Positions 26,804 to 36,201 of a stretch of 64,000 nucleotides of DNA are shown here, piece by piece (the stretch's first letter is position 1; every line of letters begins with the position of its first letter). Made by a program: the position numbers and the translations under genes. The notes below the pieces were generated by a model, which was not told the DNA's origin, did no database searches, and worked only from the letters and a program-made list of their open reading frames with translations. The stretch lies in assembly GCA_003240625.1 (NCBI GenBank), contig QFMX01000002.1, positions 124,001 to 188,000 of the forward strand. The letters run 5' to 3'. This DNA is from Sphingomonas taxi. GTDB taxonomy: Bacteria; Pseudomonadota; Alphaproteobacteria; Sphingomonadales; Sphingomonadaceae.

Positions 26804-27077
26804 GCATCATCTGGCTCGCGCGGAAGGTGAGGACGCGGCGCGGTGCGATCGGCACCTCGATGCCGGTCTTCGGGTTGCGCCCGACGCGCTCGCCCTTGTC
26901 GCGGAGCACGAACGTACCGAACCCCGAAATCTTTACGTTCTCACCGTGCGACAGAGCGCCACACATTTCTGCGAGGATCTGTTCGACGATCTTGGACGAA
27001 TCCGCACGCGACAGTCCAACTTCCCGGTGAAGCGACTCGGCCAGATCGGCCCGCGTCAAAGTGCCAGTCATAGTCAT
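26778..27077 (-). CDS. ihfA: integration host factor subunit alpha
   Basis: A 99-residue HU/IHF-family DNA-bending protein. The features are TLTRADLAESLHREVGLSRA at the start, VKISGFGTFVLRDKGERVGR in the middle and RNPKTGIEVPI, the beta arm with the DNA-intercalating Pro. I start at the ATG 27077 since GGGAG lies 8 nt upstream; an ATG two codons later is possible. Downstream of fabH by 95 bp, followed directly by the MerR gene. Confidence 0.95.
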   Translation of the reverse strand: MTMTGTLTRADLAESLHREVGLSRADSSKIVEQILAEMCGALSHGENVKISGFGTFVLRDKGERVGRNPKTGIEVPIAPRRVLTFRASQMMRERIVGAG

Positions 27078-27171
27078 TCGCAAGCTCCCAGACTCGGCGC
27101 TTCTCCTACACAGGCACGAAGGCGATCGGAAGGGATTTGTTCTACAAGCGAATCGATATCTTTCGAAGGGA

Positions 27172-28140
27172 TTAGAAGCGGATAACCGCGGCACCCCAGG
27201 TAAACCCGCCACCCATCGCCTCGAGAACGACGATCTGGCCCTGCTGGATGCGCCCGTCGCGGACCGCAACGTCGAGCGCGAGCGGCACCGATGCGGCCGA
27301 CGTGTTGGCGTGCTGATCGACGGTAACGACGACTTTCGCCGGCGCCAGGCCCAGCTTCCGCGCGGTCGCGTCGAGGATGCGGGCGTTCGCCTGATGCGGC
27401 ACGACCCAGTCGACCTGATCCGCCTCGAGCCCGGCCATCGCCAGCGACTCGGTCATCACCGAGGCCAGATTGGTCACCGCGTGGCGGAACACCTCGCGGC
27501 CCTTCATGCGGAGTTTGCCGACGGTACCGGTCGTCGAGACGCCGCCATCGACATAGAGGAGTTCGTTGTGGCGGCCATCCGCATGCAGCTTGGTGGTCAG
27601 GATGCCGCGACCGCCTTCGTCCGCAGTGTCCTGCGCTTCGAGCACGATCGCGCCGGCGCCGTCGCCGAACAGCACGCAGGTCGTCCGGTCTTCCCAGTCG
27701 AGGATGCGGCTGAACGTCTCCGCACCGATCACCAGCGCGCGCTTGGCGACGCCGCTGCGGATCATGCTATCGACGACCTGGACCGCGTACAGGAAGCCCG
27801 AGCAGACCGCGGCGACGTCGAACGCGACGCAGTCGTTGATGCCGAGCATCGCCTGCACCTTGGTGGCGCTGGCGGGGAAGGTCTGGTCGGGTGTCGCGGT
27901 CGCGAGCACGATCAGGTCGATGTCCTGCGCCTCGATACCGGCGGCGGTCAAAGCCGCGCGGCACGCGTCGGCGGCCAGAGTCGCGGTCGTCTCGCCTTCG
28001 CCGGCGATGTGGCGGAAGCGGATGCCGGTGCGCTCGACGATCCACTCGTCGCTGGTGTCGACCTGTTCCGCGAGTTCGGCGTTGGACACGCGACGCGCGG
28101 GCAGGGCGGAGCCGGTACCGATAACGACCGAACGGATCAT
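27172..28140 (-). CDS. fabH: beta-ketoacyl-ACP synthase III
   Basis: A 322-residue thiolase-fold enzyme that condenses acetyl-CoA with malonyl-ACP to start fatty-acid synthesis. The catalytic triad is C113 (AAVCSGFLYAV), H249 (VPHQANARIL) and N279 (QHANTSAASVPLAL). GDGAGAIVLE is also typical. The ATG overlaps the plsX stop (ATGA), so the two are translationally coupled, linking fatty-acid and phospholipid synthesis. Confidence 0.98.
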   Translation of the reverse strand: MIRSVVIGTGSALPARRVSNAELAEQVDTSDEWIVERTGIRFRHIAGEGETTATLAADACRAALTAAGIEAQDIDLIVLATATPDQTFPASATKVQAMLGINDCVAFDVAAVCSGFLYAVQVVDSMIRSGVAKRALVIGAETFSRILDWEDRTTCVLFGDGAGAIVLEAQDTADEGGRGILTTKLHADGRHNELLYVDGGVSTTGTVGKLRMKGREVFRHAVTNLASVMTESLAMAGLEADQVDWVVPHQANARILDATARKLGLAPAKVVVTVDQHANTSAASVPLALDVAVRDGRIQQGQIVVLEAMGGGFTWGAAVIRF

Positions 28141-29165
28141 GCCGCCTTCTCCACGCTGCCGAGATCGTCGGCGATGCGCCGGATCAGATCGTTGCGGACC
28201 ATCTTCGCGGCATTGCCGATCGCGGTCGCGACGCCGCGATCGGTCGCGCCGCCGTGACTCTTTACGACGATGCCGTTGAGCCCGAGAAAGACCGCGCCGT
28301 TATGATTGTTCGGATCGAGGTGATCGCGCAGCAATTCGGTCGCAGGGCGCGAGATCAGGAAGCCGACCTTCGAGCGGACCGAACTGCGGAACGCGCGCTT
28401 GAGCAGGTCGGCGACGAATCGCGCGGTGCCCTCGGCGGTCTTCAGCGCGATGTTGCCGGAGAAGCCGTCGCACACGACCACGTCGACTTCGCCACGCGAC
28501 AGTCGGTCGCCCTCGATGAAGCCGTTGAACTGCATGTCGACCGCTGGCGTCGCCCGCAATTGCGCGGCCGCATCGCGGATCTCGTCCGTGCCCTTCATGT
28601 CTTCGCTGCCGATGTTCAGCAGCGCCACACGAGGATGCGGAATGTCGAGTGCGGTGCGCGCATAGGCGGCGCCCATGATCGCGAACTGGACGAGGTTGCG
28701 CGCGTCGCACTCGGTGTTCGCGCCGAGGTCGAGCATGACCATGTCGGTATCGCCGAGCGTCGGCAGACGCGCCGCGAGTGCCGGCCGGTCGATCCCGGGC
28801 AGCATCCGCAACGACAGCTTCGCCATCGCCATCAGCGCGCCGGTATTGCCCGACGACACCGCGGCTTCGGCGCGACCCTGTTTCACCAAGTCGATCGCGA
28901 TGCCCATCGAGGTCTTCTTGGCGCGACGAATCGCCTGGGTCGGCTTTTCGCTCGACCCGACGACTTCCGGCGCGTGGACGATCTCCGAATGCTGCGACAG
29001 GTTCGGATGAGCCTTGAGCCCCTCGCGAATCGCAGCTTCGTCGCCGACCAGCAGGAAGCGCATGCCCTCGAATTGATGACGCGCGAGGGCGACACCGGCG
29101 AGCATCACTGCCAGCCCGTCATCGCCACCCATCGCATCGACCGCGATCCAGCCGCTGTCGGGCAT
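28137..29165 (-). CDS. plsX: phosphate acyltransferase PlsX
   Basis: A 342-residue enzyme that converts acyl-ACP to acyl-phosphate for the first step of phospholipid synthesis. It begins with the diagnostic IAVDAMGGDDG. SSGNTGALMAMAKLSLRML and VVCDGFSGNIALKTAEGTA are further family blocks. Length is normal. It lies between rpmF and fabH in the classical order. Confidence 0.97.
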   Translation of the reverse strand: MPDSGWIAVDAMGGDDGLAVMLAGVALARHQFEGMRFLLVGDEAAIREGLKAHPNLSQHSEIVHAPEVVGSSEKPTQAIRRAKKTSMGIAIDLVKQGRAEAAVSSGNTGALMAMAKLSLRMLPGIDRPALAARLPTLGDTDMVMLDLGANTECDARNLVQFAIMGAAYARTALDIPHPRVALLNIGSEDMKGTDEIRDAAAQLRATPAVDMQFNGFIEGDRLSRGEVDVVVCDGFSGNIALKTAEGTARFVADLLKRAFRSSVRSKVGFLISRPATELLRDHLDPNNHNGAVFLGLNGIVVKSHGGATDRGVATAIGNAAKMVRNDLIRRIADDLGSVEKAA

Positions 29166-29200
29166 TCGCTATCCTTCGTTCAAGTTAGAGGCTTGCGACC

Positions 29201-29380
29201 TCAACCCTCGACCGAGAGGATTTCACGACCATTGTAATGGCCGCACGAGCCGCAGAGGTTGTGCGGGCGCTTCAGTTCGCCGCAGTTCGGGCATTCCTGG
29301 AACGACGCGATCGTGAGCGAGTCGTGGCCACGGCGCATGCCGCGCTTGGAGGGCGAGGTTTTTCTTTTGGGGACGGCCAT
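29201..29380 (-). CDS. rpmF: ribosomal protein bL32
   Basis: A 59-residue ribosomal protein starting MAVPKRKTSPSKRGMRRGHD. Four Cys in CPNC and CGSC form the zinc site of the Cys-containing form. It is too short to stand out among overlapping frames but is unmistakable. It starts the rpmF-plsX-fabH operon. Confidence 0.97.
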   Translation of the reverse strand: MAVPKRKTSPSKRGMRRGHDSLTIASFQECPNCGELKRPHNLCGSCGHYNGREILSVEG

Positions 29381-29605
29381 TTCGGCACCTTGTTCAATCT
29401 AAAGGTCGGGGCTCTGAGTACGCCCGGACACGGAACTCGGCAACCGACATGAATGCCGGCCGCCTGAAGCAACCCATGCGGCCTGACGCTCGCGAAGCGT
29501 GGCGCTATAGCGATTTCGTCCCGCGTTGCAAGCTTTCGCCCCCGCGTTGCAACCATTGGTCGCGAGTGGCAGGACCCGATCCGACATCCAACGAGGGGCA
29601 ACGCC

Positions 29606-30049
29606 GTGATATTACCCGTGACACTGACGATCGCAGCGGCTGCGATCGTCGTCAATCTGTGGCTCGCCTTCCGAATCGTGCCGATCCGGGTGAAGGACAA
29701 GGTGCTGCTGGGCGATAACGGCAATGCGCTGTTGCAGGGGCGGATGCGCGCACATGCGAACTTCACCGAATATGCGCCGTTCATCCTGATCCTGCTGGGG
29801 CTGATCGAACTCGCCGGCGGATCGACGATGTGGCTGTGGATCGCGGGCGTCGTGTTCGTGATCGCCCGCGTCGCGCACGCGTTCGGGATGGACCGGGCGA
29901 CGTCGAGTTTGCCGCGGGCGGGTGGTGCGTTGGCGACCTGGGCGTTGATGGCGGTGCTTGCCTGCTGGGCGCTGGCGATCGCGTATCAGGCGAATACGGT
30001 GCCGGCCGCGAAGACGTTCCAGGTCGTGCCGTCGGGTGACCGGGCATGA
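29606..30049 (+). CDS. MAPEG-family membrane protein
   Basis: A 147-residue protein with four membrane helices. The family signature is GNALLQGRMRAHANFTEYAP (about residues 39-58): the Arg and Asn-x-x-Glu residues contact glutathione in relatives. Eukaryotic members are glutathione transferases or leukotriene synthases; bacterial roles are mostly untested. It starts at a GTG with GAGGGG 7 nt upstream. Its stop overlaps the start of the M28 peptidase (ATGA), so the two are coupled. Confidence 0.88.
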   Translation: MILPVTLTIAAAAIVVNLWLAFRIVPIRVKDKVLLGDNGNALLQGRMRAHANFTEYAPFILILLGLIELAGGSTMWLWIAGVVFVIARVAHAFGMDRATSSLPRAGGALATWALMAVLACWALAIAYQANTVPAAKTFQVVPSGDRA

Positions 30050-31671
30050 GCGCGTTTCGCTTCCTTCCTGTCGCGGCGCTGTTGGCGGCATCCCCTGCCG
30101 TGGCGCAGGTCTCGCCCGAGCGATTGTCCGCGGACGTAAAGACGCTTGCCTCCGATGCGTTCGAGGGTCGGGCGCCGGGGACGCCGGGCGAGACCAAGAC
30201 GATCGCCTGGCTGATCGCGCAGTTCAAGGCGATGAAGGCGCAACCCGGCGGCCCGAACGGCAGTTGGACGCAGCCCGTGCCGCTCGTCCACACCCGGATG
30301 GGTTCCGGCACCGTCCGCGCCGGCGACACGGCGCTGGTGCAGGGCCGAGATGTTTATCTCAGCACCGTCCGCGGCGTGGACCGCGTCGCCATCGCCAACG
30401 CGCCGATGGTGTTCGTTGGCTACGGCGTCAGTGCGCCTGAACGCGGTTGGGACGACTTCAAGGGGCTCGATCTCAAGGGCAAGGTGGCCGTGTTCCTGGT
30501 CAACGATCCCGATTTCGAAGCGGTCGCAGGCGACGATGCGAAGGGCAAGTTCGGCGACCGCCGGATGACCTATTACGGCCGCTGGACGTACAAGTATGAG
30601 GAAGCCGCAAGGCGAGGTGCGGTCGCGGCGCTGATCGTCCACGATACGCCGGGGGCGGGTTACGGCTGGAATACGGTGACGGCGCCGGCCGGCGAGAATT
30701 ACGACATCGTCCGGAAGGATCCCGAGTCGCGGGTGATGCTGCAGGGCTGGTTGGAGGGTGGCGCGGCGACTCGTCTGTTCGCAGCGTCGGGCCTCGACCT
30801 GGCAGCGATGCGCAAAGCCGCGCGGCGGAGCGACTTCCGCCCGGTCGCGCTGAAACATGCGTTCACCACCGACCTGCCGGTGAAGCACGACACCGCCGTG
30901 AGCCAGAACGTGCTGGCGAAGCTGCCGGGCGCGAAGCACGCGGACGAAGTCGTGATGTTCGGCGCGCACTGGGACGCCTACGGCATCGGCGCGCCGGATG
31001 CGCAGGGGCGGACGATCCGGCCCGGCGCGAACGACGATGGCCTCGGCGTGGCGGGCGTGCTCGAACTGGCTCGCAACTTCGCCAAGGCTCCCCGCACCGA
31101 CCGCAGCCTCGTCTTCGCGCTGTGGAGCGGCGAGGAGCGCGGGCTGCTCGGCTCGGAAACCTATGCGGTGAACCCGGTCTATCCGGCGGCGAAGACGGTC
31201 GCCAACCTGACGCTCGACATCCTCCAGACCGCGGGCCCTGCGAAGGACGTGATGCTGGTCGGGGCGGGCCAGAACAGCCTCGAGGACATGCTGGCTGAGG
31301 CGGCGAAGGCACAAGGCCGCGTCGTAACCCCCGAAGCCCTTCCTGAACGCGGGCTGTTCTACCGCGCCGATCATTTCTCGGTCGCGCGGCGCGGCGTGCC
31401 GACCTTGCTGCTGATGGCGATCAGCGGCGCGCCCGATCTGGTCAAGGGCGGGCGGACCGCGGGGCAGGCTTGGCTCGATGGCTATATGAAATGCTATCAC
31501 CAGACCTGCGACGCGTGGGGGGAGGACTGGGATCTGCGCGGTGCGGCGCAGGATGTGGACCTGTTCAAGGCGATCGGGACGAAGCTGGCGAACAGCCGTT
31601 TGTGGCCGGAATGGCGCGATGGGTCGGAGTTCAAGTCGGTGCGGGCTGAAAGCGCGGGGGAGCGGAAGTAG
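30046..31671 (+). CDS. M28-family exported metallopeptidase
   Basis: A 541-residue protein with a signal peptide (FLPVAALLAASPAVAQ, cleavage near residue 21). A PA-type insert lies at about 140-270. The zinc aminopeptidase core shows metal ligands in MFGAHWDAYG, GANDDGLGVAG and the catalytic Glu in SGEERGLLGSE, then RADHFSVARRGVPTLLL. It would release amino acids from peptides in the periplasm. It is overlapped by 4 nt with the MAPEG gene; no functional link is obvious. Confidence 0.93.
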   Translation: MSAFRFLPVAALLAASPAVAQVSPERLSADVKTLASDAFEGRAPGTPGETKTIAWLIAQFKAMKAQPGGPNGSWTQPVPLVHTRMGSGTVRAGDTALVQGRDVYLSTVRGVDRVAIANAPMVFVGYGVSAPERGWDDFKGLDLKGKVAVFLVNDPDFEAVAGDDAKGKFGDRRMTYYGRWTYKYEEAARRGAVAALIVHDTPGAGYGWNTVTAPAGENYDIVRKDPESRVMLQGWLEGGAATRLFAASGLDLAAMRKAARRSDFRPVALKHAFTTDLPVKHDTAVSQNVLAKLPGAKHADEVVMFGAHWDAYGIGAPDAQGRTIRPGANDDGLGVAGVLELARNFAKAPRTDRSLVFALWSGEERGLLGSETYAVNPVYPAAKTVANLTLDILQTAGPAKDVMLVGAGQNSLEDMLAEAAKAQGRVVTPEALPERGLFYRADHFSVARRGVPTLLLMAISGAPDLVKGGRTAGQAWLDGYMKCYHQTCDAWGEDWDLRGAAQDVDLFKAIGTKLANSRLWPEWRDGSEFKSVRAESAGERK

Positions 31672-31688
31672 GTCGACCATCCAGCTAA

Positions 31689-31797
31689 ACACCACCCCGG
31701 CGAAGGCCGGGGCCCAATTGGAAAGGTTGGCGTAACGGAGTGTGGCCTATGCCAAACTTCGTCCCCCAATTGGGCCCGGCCTTCGCCGGGGTGGACT
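31689..31797. repeat. palindromic intergenic repeat, family B copy 1
   Basis: CACCCCGGCGAAGGCCGGGG at the left end is mirrored by CCCGGCCTTCGCCGGGGTGG at the right, with a CAATTGG inverted pair inside. The whole element can fold into a long hairpin. The same ends occur at 36960-37067. It lies after the M28 peptidase gene and before the convergent MBL hydrolase. Confidence 0.8.
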
Positions 31798-31827
31798 GAT
31801 TGGGAGGGTGGCGCTTCTGCCTCTTCT

Positions 31828-31925
31828 TGTTCTCCCGCGAAGGCGGGAGCCCAGGGTTACAGGCGCTACCCCTTGGTATCCTGGACCCCCGCGTTCGCGA
31901 GGGAACAGGAAGGTTCGCGGGGGAA
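31828..31925. repeat. degenerate intergenic repeat, family C copy
   Basis: TTGTTCTCCCGCGAAGGCGG matches the left arm of the elements at 42586 and 55282. The right arm is diverged (CGCGAGGGAACAGGAAGG), so this copy is decayed or has been interrupted. Confidence 0.6.
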
Positions 31926-31947
31926 CGGATGGGGTTGCGGGCAGCAG

Positions 31948-32616
31948 TTACGCCGCCAACGCCCGATCGCTCACGAACATATTCGTCGCCCGCTCATGCG
32001 CGAACGTGCTCGCCGGGCCATGTCCCGGAATGAAACTCGTATCGCTCCCCAGCGGCCAGAGCTTCTCGACGATCGACTTCACCAGCACCTGATGATTCCC
32101 CCCAGGCATGTCCGAACGCCCGACCGAGCCCTGGAACAACACGTCCCCAACCTGCGCGAACTTAGACGGCGCGTGGTGGAAGATCACATGCCCCTCGGTA
32201 TGCCCCGGCGTCTCGTACACATCGAGCACGAGATCCCCGACCGAGACCGTATCGCCCTCGACCAGCCACCGGTCCGGTTCGAAATTCACCCCCGAAATCC
32301 CGTATTTCGGCCCGTCCTGATCAAGCCGCTGCAACCAGAAGCGATCCGCCTCGTGCGGGCCCTCGATCGGCACGCCGAGATCGTTCGACAGCCGCTTCGC
32401 ACCGCCGGCATGATCGATATGCCCATGCGTGAGCAGGATCTTCTCGACCGTGACCCCCGCCTGTTCGACCGCCGCCATGATCCGCGGCAGGTCGCCGCCC
32501 GGATCGATCACCGCGGCCTTCATCGTCGTCGTGCACCAGAGGATCGTGCAGTTCTGCTGGATCGGCGTGACCGGCACGATCGCGGCGCGCAGGGGCTGAG
32601 TGGCTGGATTTGTCAT
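31948..32616 (-). CDS. MBL-fold hydrolase of the glyoxalase II-like group
   Basis: A 222-residue metallo-beta-lactamase-fold enzyme. The metal ligands are in LLTHGHIDHAGG (H64, H66, D68, H69), with further ligands in ETPGHTEGH and in DVLFQGSVGRSD, and a final His in IPGHGPASTF. It starts TNPATQPLRAAIVPVTPIQQ; the ATG 32616 was chosen over a much longer frame. Single-domain members of this group hydrolyse thioesters or act on sulfur compounds; the substrate here is not clear. It is divergent from pabB. Confidence 0.9.
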   Translation of the reverse strand: MTNPATQPLRAAIVPVTPIQQNCTILWCTTTMKAAVIDPGGDLPRIMAAVEQAGVTVEKILLTHGHIDHAGGAKRLSNDLGVPIEGPHEADRFWLQRLDQDGPKYGISGVNFEPDRWLVEGDTVSVGDLVLDVYETPGHTEGHVIFHHAPSKFAQVGDVLFQGSVGRSDMPGGNHQVLVKSIVEKLWPLGSDTSFIPGHGPASTFAHERATNMFVSDRALAA

Positions 32617-32696
32617 GGCCCCGAAATAGGATAGCGCATCGGTTGGAGCAATCGCCGCTTGCGGTGTACCCCATCGCCCGTGCAACAGGGAAGGCG

Positions 32697-34457
32697 ATGT
32701 GGACTGCGCCCTTCGTTTTGCTCGATGATGCTCGTGAGGGGGGCGCTCCGGCGCGATTGTACCGCGACCCCGTCCGGATCGTCCGCGCCGATACGCTCGC
32801 CGAGGTCCGCCCGGCGCTCGACGCCCTCCGCGACGCCCGCGCGGAAGGGCTGCACGCTGCCGGATACCTGACCTACGAAGCCGGCGCAGCACTCTCCTCG
32901 AAGCCGGTCGATGTCCACACCGAAGGCCCGCTGCTCTGGTTCGGCCTGTTCGCCGAGTACGACACGATAGCGCCCGAAGACGTCGCCGCGCTGCTCCCCG
33001 ATCCCACCGGCGCGTGGACCGGCGCCCCCGAGCCGCTGATCGACCGCGACACCTACGACGCCAGCCTCTCACGCGTGCTCGACCTGATCGCGGCGGGCGA
33101 CATCTATCAGGCGAACCTCACCTTCGCCGCCAGCGTGCCGTTCGTCGGCGACCCGCTCGCGCTCTACGCCCGGCTGCGGCAGCAGGCCAAGGCAGGCTAC
33201 GGCGCGCTGATCGACACCGGCGAGACGCGGTTCCTGTCGCTGTCCCCCGAACTCTTCTTCGCGCTCGACGGCGACACGCTAACCTGCCGCCCGATGAAGG
33301 GCACGGCGCCACGCGGCGACACGCCCGAAGCCGATCGCGCACTCGCCGAGGCCCTCGCCGCCGACCCCAAGCAGCGCGCCGAAAACCTGATGATCGTCGA
33401 CCTGATGCGCAACGACCTGTCGCGCGTCGCCACCCACGTCGCGGTCCCCGACCTGTTCACCGTCGAGACCTATCCGACCGTCCACCAGATGACCTCGACC
33501 GTCACCGCGACGCTCAAAGCCGACTGCGACGCGGTCGACGTGCTGGCCGCGCTGTTCCCGTGCGGATCGATCACCGGCGCGCCCAAACAGCGCGCAATGG
33601 AGGTCATCGCCGAGGTCGAGCACGCGCGCACCCGCGGCATTTACACTGGCGCGATCGGCCGCTTCGACGCGAACGGCGACGCGATCTTCAACGTCGCGAT
33701 CCGCACCTTGGCGGTCCGGGATGATGCGGCCATGATGAGCCTCGGCTCGGGCATCGTCGCCGACAGCATGGGCGACGCGGAATGGGCGGAATGCCATGCC
33801 AAGGGCGCGTTCGTCACCGCCGGCCAGCGCCCGTTCGACCTGATCGAGACGATGGCGTTCGATCCCGACGACGGGCTCCTCCGCCTCGAGGCGCATCTCG
33901 CGCGGATGAAGGCGAGCGCCCAGGCCCTGGGGTTCACCTTCGACCGCCACACCGCGCGCAACGAACTCCAGGCGGCGACCTTCCGACTGCGGGGGCCCCG
34001 CCGCATCCGCTTGTTGCTAAGCCCCTCGGGCGCGATCGCGATCGAGGCGGCACCACTCCCGCACTCGCCTCCGCAAGCCACCGTCGCGATCGTGCCGCTG
34101 CCGGTCGCTGCGACCGACTTCCGCCTCCGCCACAAGACGTCCGCACGTGCGTTCTACGACGATGCGCGCAAGGCGGCGGGGACGTTCGAGGTCGTGTTCG
34201 AGGATGTCGACGGGTTCCTCACCGAAGGCAGCTTCACGTCATTGTTCGTGAAGCTAGGCGCGACCCTCGTCACGCCGCCGCTACGGCACGGCCTGCTCCC
34301 GGGTATTCTCCGCGCGGACCTGCTCGGATCGGGTCGCGCGGTCGAGGCGCCGGTCACCCGGGCCGACCTCGCCAATGGTTTTTTCATCGGAAATGCGGTC
34401 CGGGGCCTCATTCCGGCGATCGTTACGGTTGCGAATTTGGCCAAGCGGAGCGTATAG
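32697..34457 (+). CDS. pabB: aminodeoxychorismate synthase component I fused to 4-amino-4-deoxychorismate lyase
   Basis: A 586-residue fusion for p-aminobenzoate synthesis (folate). Residues about 1-370 are the chorismate-binding domain: FLSLSPELFF, KGTAPRG, NLMIVDLMRNDLSRVA, PTVHQMTSTVTATL and PCGSITGAPKQRAMEVIAE. Residues about 390-586 are a PLP fold-type IV lyase: LIETMAFDP, RHKTSARAFYDDA with the PLP Lys, and TEGSFTSLFVKLG. The start at ATG 32697 follows AGGGAAGG. A glutaminase component (PabA) is not in the window. Such PabB-PabC fusions are known in proteobacteria. Confidence 0.94.
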   Translation: MWTAPFVLLDDAREGGAPARLYRDPVRIVRADTLAEVRPALDALRDARAEGLHAAGYLTYEAGAALSSKPVDVHTEGPLLWFGLFAEYDTIAPEDVAALLPDPTGAWTGAPEPLIDRDTYDASLSRVLDLIAAGDIYQANLTFAASVPFVGDPLALYARLRQQAKAGYGALIDTGETRFLSLSPELFFALDGDTLTCRPMKGTAPRGDTPEADRALAEALAADPKQRAENLMIVDLMRNDLSRVATHVAVPDLFTVETYPTVHQMTSTVTATLKADCDAVDVLAALFPCGSITGAPKQRAMEVIAEVEHARTRGIYTGAIGRFDANGDAIFNVAIRTLAVRDDAAMMSLGSGIVADSMGDAEWAECHAKGAFVTAGQRPFDLIETMAFDPDDGLLRLEAHLARMKASAQALGFTFDRHTARNELQAATFRLRGPRRIRLLLSPSGAIAIEAAPLPHSPPQATVAIVPLPVAATDFRLRHKTSARAFYDDARKAAGTFEVVFEDVDGFLTEGSFTSLFVKLGATLVTPPLRHGLLPGILRADLLGSGRAVEAPVTRADLANGFFIGNAVRGLIPAIVTVANLAKRSV

Positions 34458-34506
34458 CGCCCGCGAATTCCGCAGGCGTACTGCGGACAACCGCAAAGGT
34501 TACACC

Positions 34507-35706
34507 ATGCACGCATCCGCCGCGCTCGGCCGCATCAGCCCTTCGCCGACGCTCGCGATCACCTCGCGCGTTCTCGAACTGAAGCGCGCAGGCGTCGACG
34601 TGATCGGCCTGGGTGCCGGCGAACCCGATTTCGACACGCCGGACTTCGTGAAAGAGGCCGCGATCCAGGCGATCCGCGACGGCAAGACCAAATACACCAA
34701 CGTCGACGGCACGATCGAGCTGAAGCAGGCGATCGTCGCCAAGTTCGCGCGCGACAACGGGCTGACGTACACCACCGACCAGATCAGCGTGAACGTCGGC
34801 GGCAAGCACACCCTGTTCAACGCGATGGTCGCGACGATCGATCCGGGCGACGAAGTCGTCATCCCCGCACCATACTGGGTGAGCTATCCCGACGTCGTGC
34901 AGTTTGCGGGCGGCGTGCCGGTGATCGTCAAGGCGGGCCCGGAGGTCGGCTACAAGCTGGACCCTGCCGCACTCGATGCGGCGATCACGCCGAAGACCAA
35001 GTGGGTGATCCTCAACTCGCCGTCGAACCCGACCGGCGCCGGCTACACGATCGACGAACTGAAGGCGCTCGGCGCGGTGCTGGCGAAGCATCCGCACGTG
35101 TGGATCTTTGCCGACGATATGTACGAGCACATCGTCTATGACGGCTTCAAGTTCGCGACCATCGCCGAGGCATGCCCCGAGCTGTTCGAGCGCACGCTGA
35201 CCGTCAACGGCTGCTCCAAGGCATACGCGATGACCGGCTGGCGGATCGGTTACGCGGGCGGCGCGGCATGGCTGATCAAGGCGATGGCCAAGCTCCAGTC
35301 GCAGTCGACGTCGAACCCATGCTCGATCGCACAGGCGGCGGCGGTCGCTGCGCTCAATGGCGACCAGTCGTTCCTCGCCGAGCGCAACACCGCGTTCCAG
35401 GGCCGTCGCGATCTAGTCGTGGCGATGCTCAACGAGATCGACGGCATGCACTGCCCCACGCCGGAGGGTGCGTTCTACGTCTATCCGTCGTTCGCCGAGC
35501 TGATCGGCAAGACGACGCCGAACGGTCGCCTGATCGACACCGACGAGGCGATGGTCGGCTATCTGCTCGACGACGCCAAGGTGGCGGTGGTGCAGGGCGC
35601 CGCGTTCGGCCTCAGCCCCGCGTTCCGGATCAGCTACGCGACGTCGGACGCGCTGCTTCGCGAGGCGTGCACCCGAATCCAGACGGCCTGCGCCGCGCTG
35701 AAGTAA
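34507..35706 (+). CDS. aatA: aspartate/aromatic aminotransferase, class I
   Basis: A 399-residue PLP enzyme that exchanges the amino group of aspartate with 2-oxoglutarate. It begins MHASAALGRISPSPTLAITS, with GAGEPDFDTP at about 37-46. The Schiff-base lysine is K238 in VNGCSKAYAMTGWRIGYAGG, and the carboxylate-binding Arg is in PAFRISYATS. Length and motifs fit the alphaproteobacterial aspartate aminotransferase group. It lies 49 bp after pabB, so read-through is likely. Confidence 0.95.
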   Translation: MHASAALGRISPSPTLAITSRVLELKRAGVDVIGLGAGEPDFDTPDFVKEAAIQAIRDGKTKYTNVDGTIELKQAIVAKFARDNGLTYTTDQISVNVGGKHTLFNAMVATIDPGDEVVIPAPYWVSYPDVVQFAGGVPVIVKAGPEVGYKLDPAALDAAITPKTKWVILNSPSNPTGAGYTIDELKALGAVLAKHPHVWIFADDMYEHIVYDGFKFATIAEACPELFERTLTVNGCSKAYAMTGWRIGYAGGAAWLIKAMAKLQSQSTSNPCSIAQAAAVAALNGDQSFLAERNTAFQGRRDLVVAMLNEIDGMHCPTPEGAFYVYPSFAELIGKTTPNGRLIDTDEAMVGYLLDDAKVAVVQGAAFGLSPAFRISYATSDALLREACTRIQTACAALK

Positions 35707-35711
35707 CCGCC

Positions 35712-35839
35712 CGATCCTCCCCCGCAAGGGGGAGGTGGCTGGCACTTGCCAGACGGAGGGGGAGGAAGGGGTAACCTCGGTCCCGTGTCCTCCCCCTCCG
35801 TCACCTTCGGCGACACCTCCCCCTTGCGGGGGAGGATCG
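35712..35839. repeat. palindromic intergenic repeat, family A copy 1
   Basis: CGATCCTCCCCCGCAAGGGG on the left is mirrored by CCCCTTGCGGGGGAGGATCG on the right. Inside are a TGGCACTTGCCA stem and paired GGAGGGGGAGG/CCTCCCCCTCC. The element is about 128 bp. Related copies: 42712, 45998, 50328, and more distant ones at 39889 and 62440. Confidence 0.85.
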
Positions 35840-36054
35840 TAAGGTTCGCGCAACATTCGAGACACGCGGCGACATCTGCCGGCAATCCTGCTGGGGGATC
35901 CCTGCTGCACGATGAACGCATCGGCCACGGCGCGTTAATCGAGAGTTTCTAAAAACGACATTGTGGTTGGCCGGCATCTCTACGACATGCCGGTACGTAG
36001 CTGACACCGGCCCATCCGGTCGGTGTCGTCACTTGGTTTCATTGGGATCGCATC
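35840..36054. promoter_or_regulatory. leader region with two hairpins
   Basis: CCGGCAT/ATGCCGG (35971-35993) and GACACCG/CGGTGTC (36003-36027) are two adjacent 7-bp stems that end 27 bp before the ATG at 36055. AT-rich sequence around 35940-35960 could be a promoter. A regulated leader or a terminator pair are both possible. Confidence 0.4.
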
Positions 36055-36201
36055 ATGCGCAGTATCGTAAAGTCGAGTTTTTTCTGGCAGTTCAGCGGCG
36101 GTTTCGTGCTGGGTGCGATCGGCTTGCTCGCGCTTCAGCCCGCCGAGGCGCGCCAGACCTTCGCCAGCCATTTCGAACACAGCGCGCCCGCCACGCGCTA
36201 A
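36055..36201 (+). CDS. small membrane or exported protein
   Basis: An ATG at 36055 opens 48 codons: a basic N-terminus (MRSIVKSSFF), one hydrophobic segment (GGFVLGAIGLLALQPAEA) and a polar tail ending HSAPATR. The layout fits either a signal peptide with an Ala-x-Ala cleavage site or a single membrane helix. GGGAT lies upstream as a weak ribosome binding site. The last 28 bp, including the TAA, are duplicated just after the stop. I do not recognise the family. Confidence 0.5.
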   Translation: MRSIVKSSFFWQFSGGFVLGAIGLLALQPAEARQTFASHFEHSAPATR

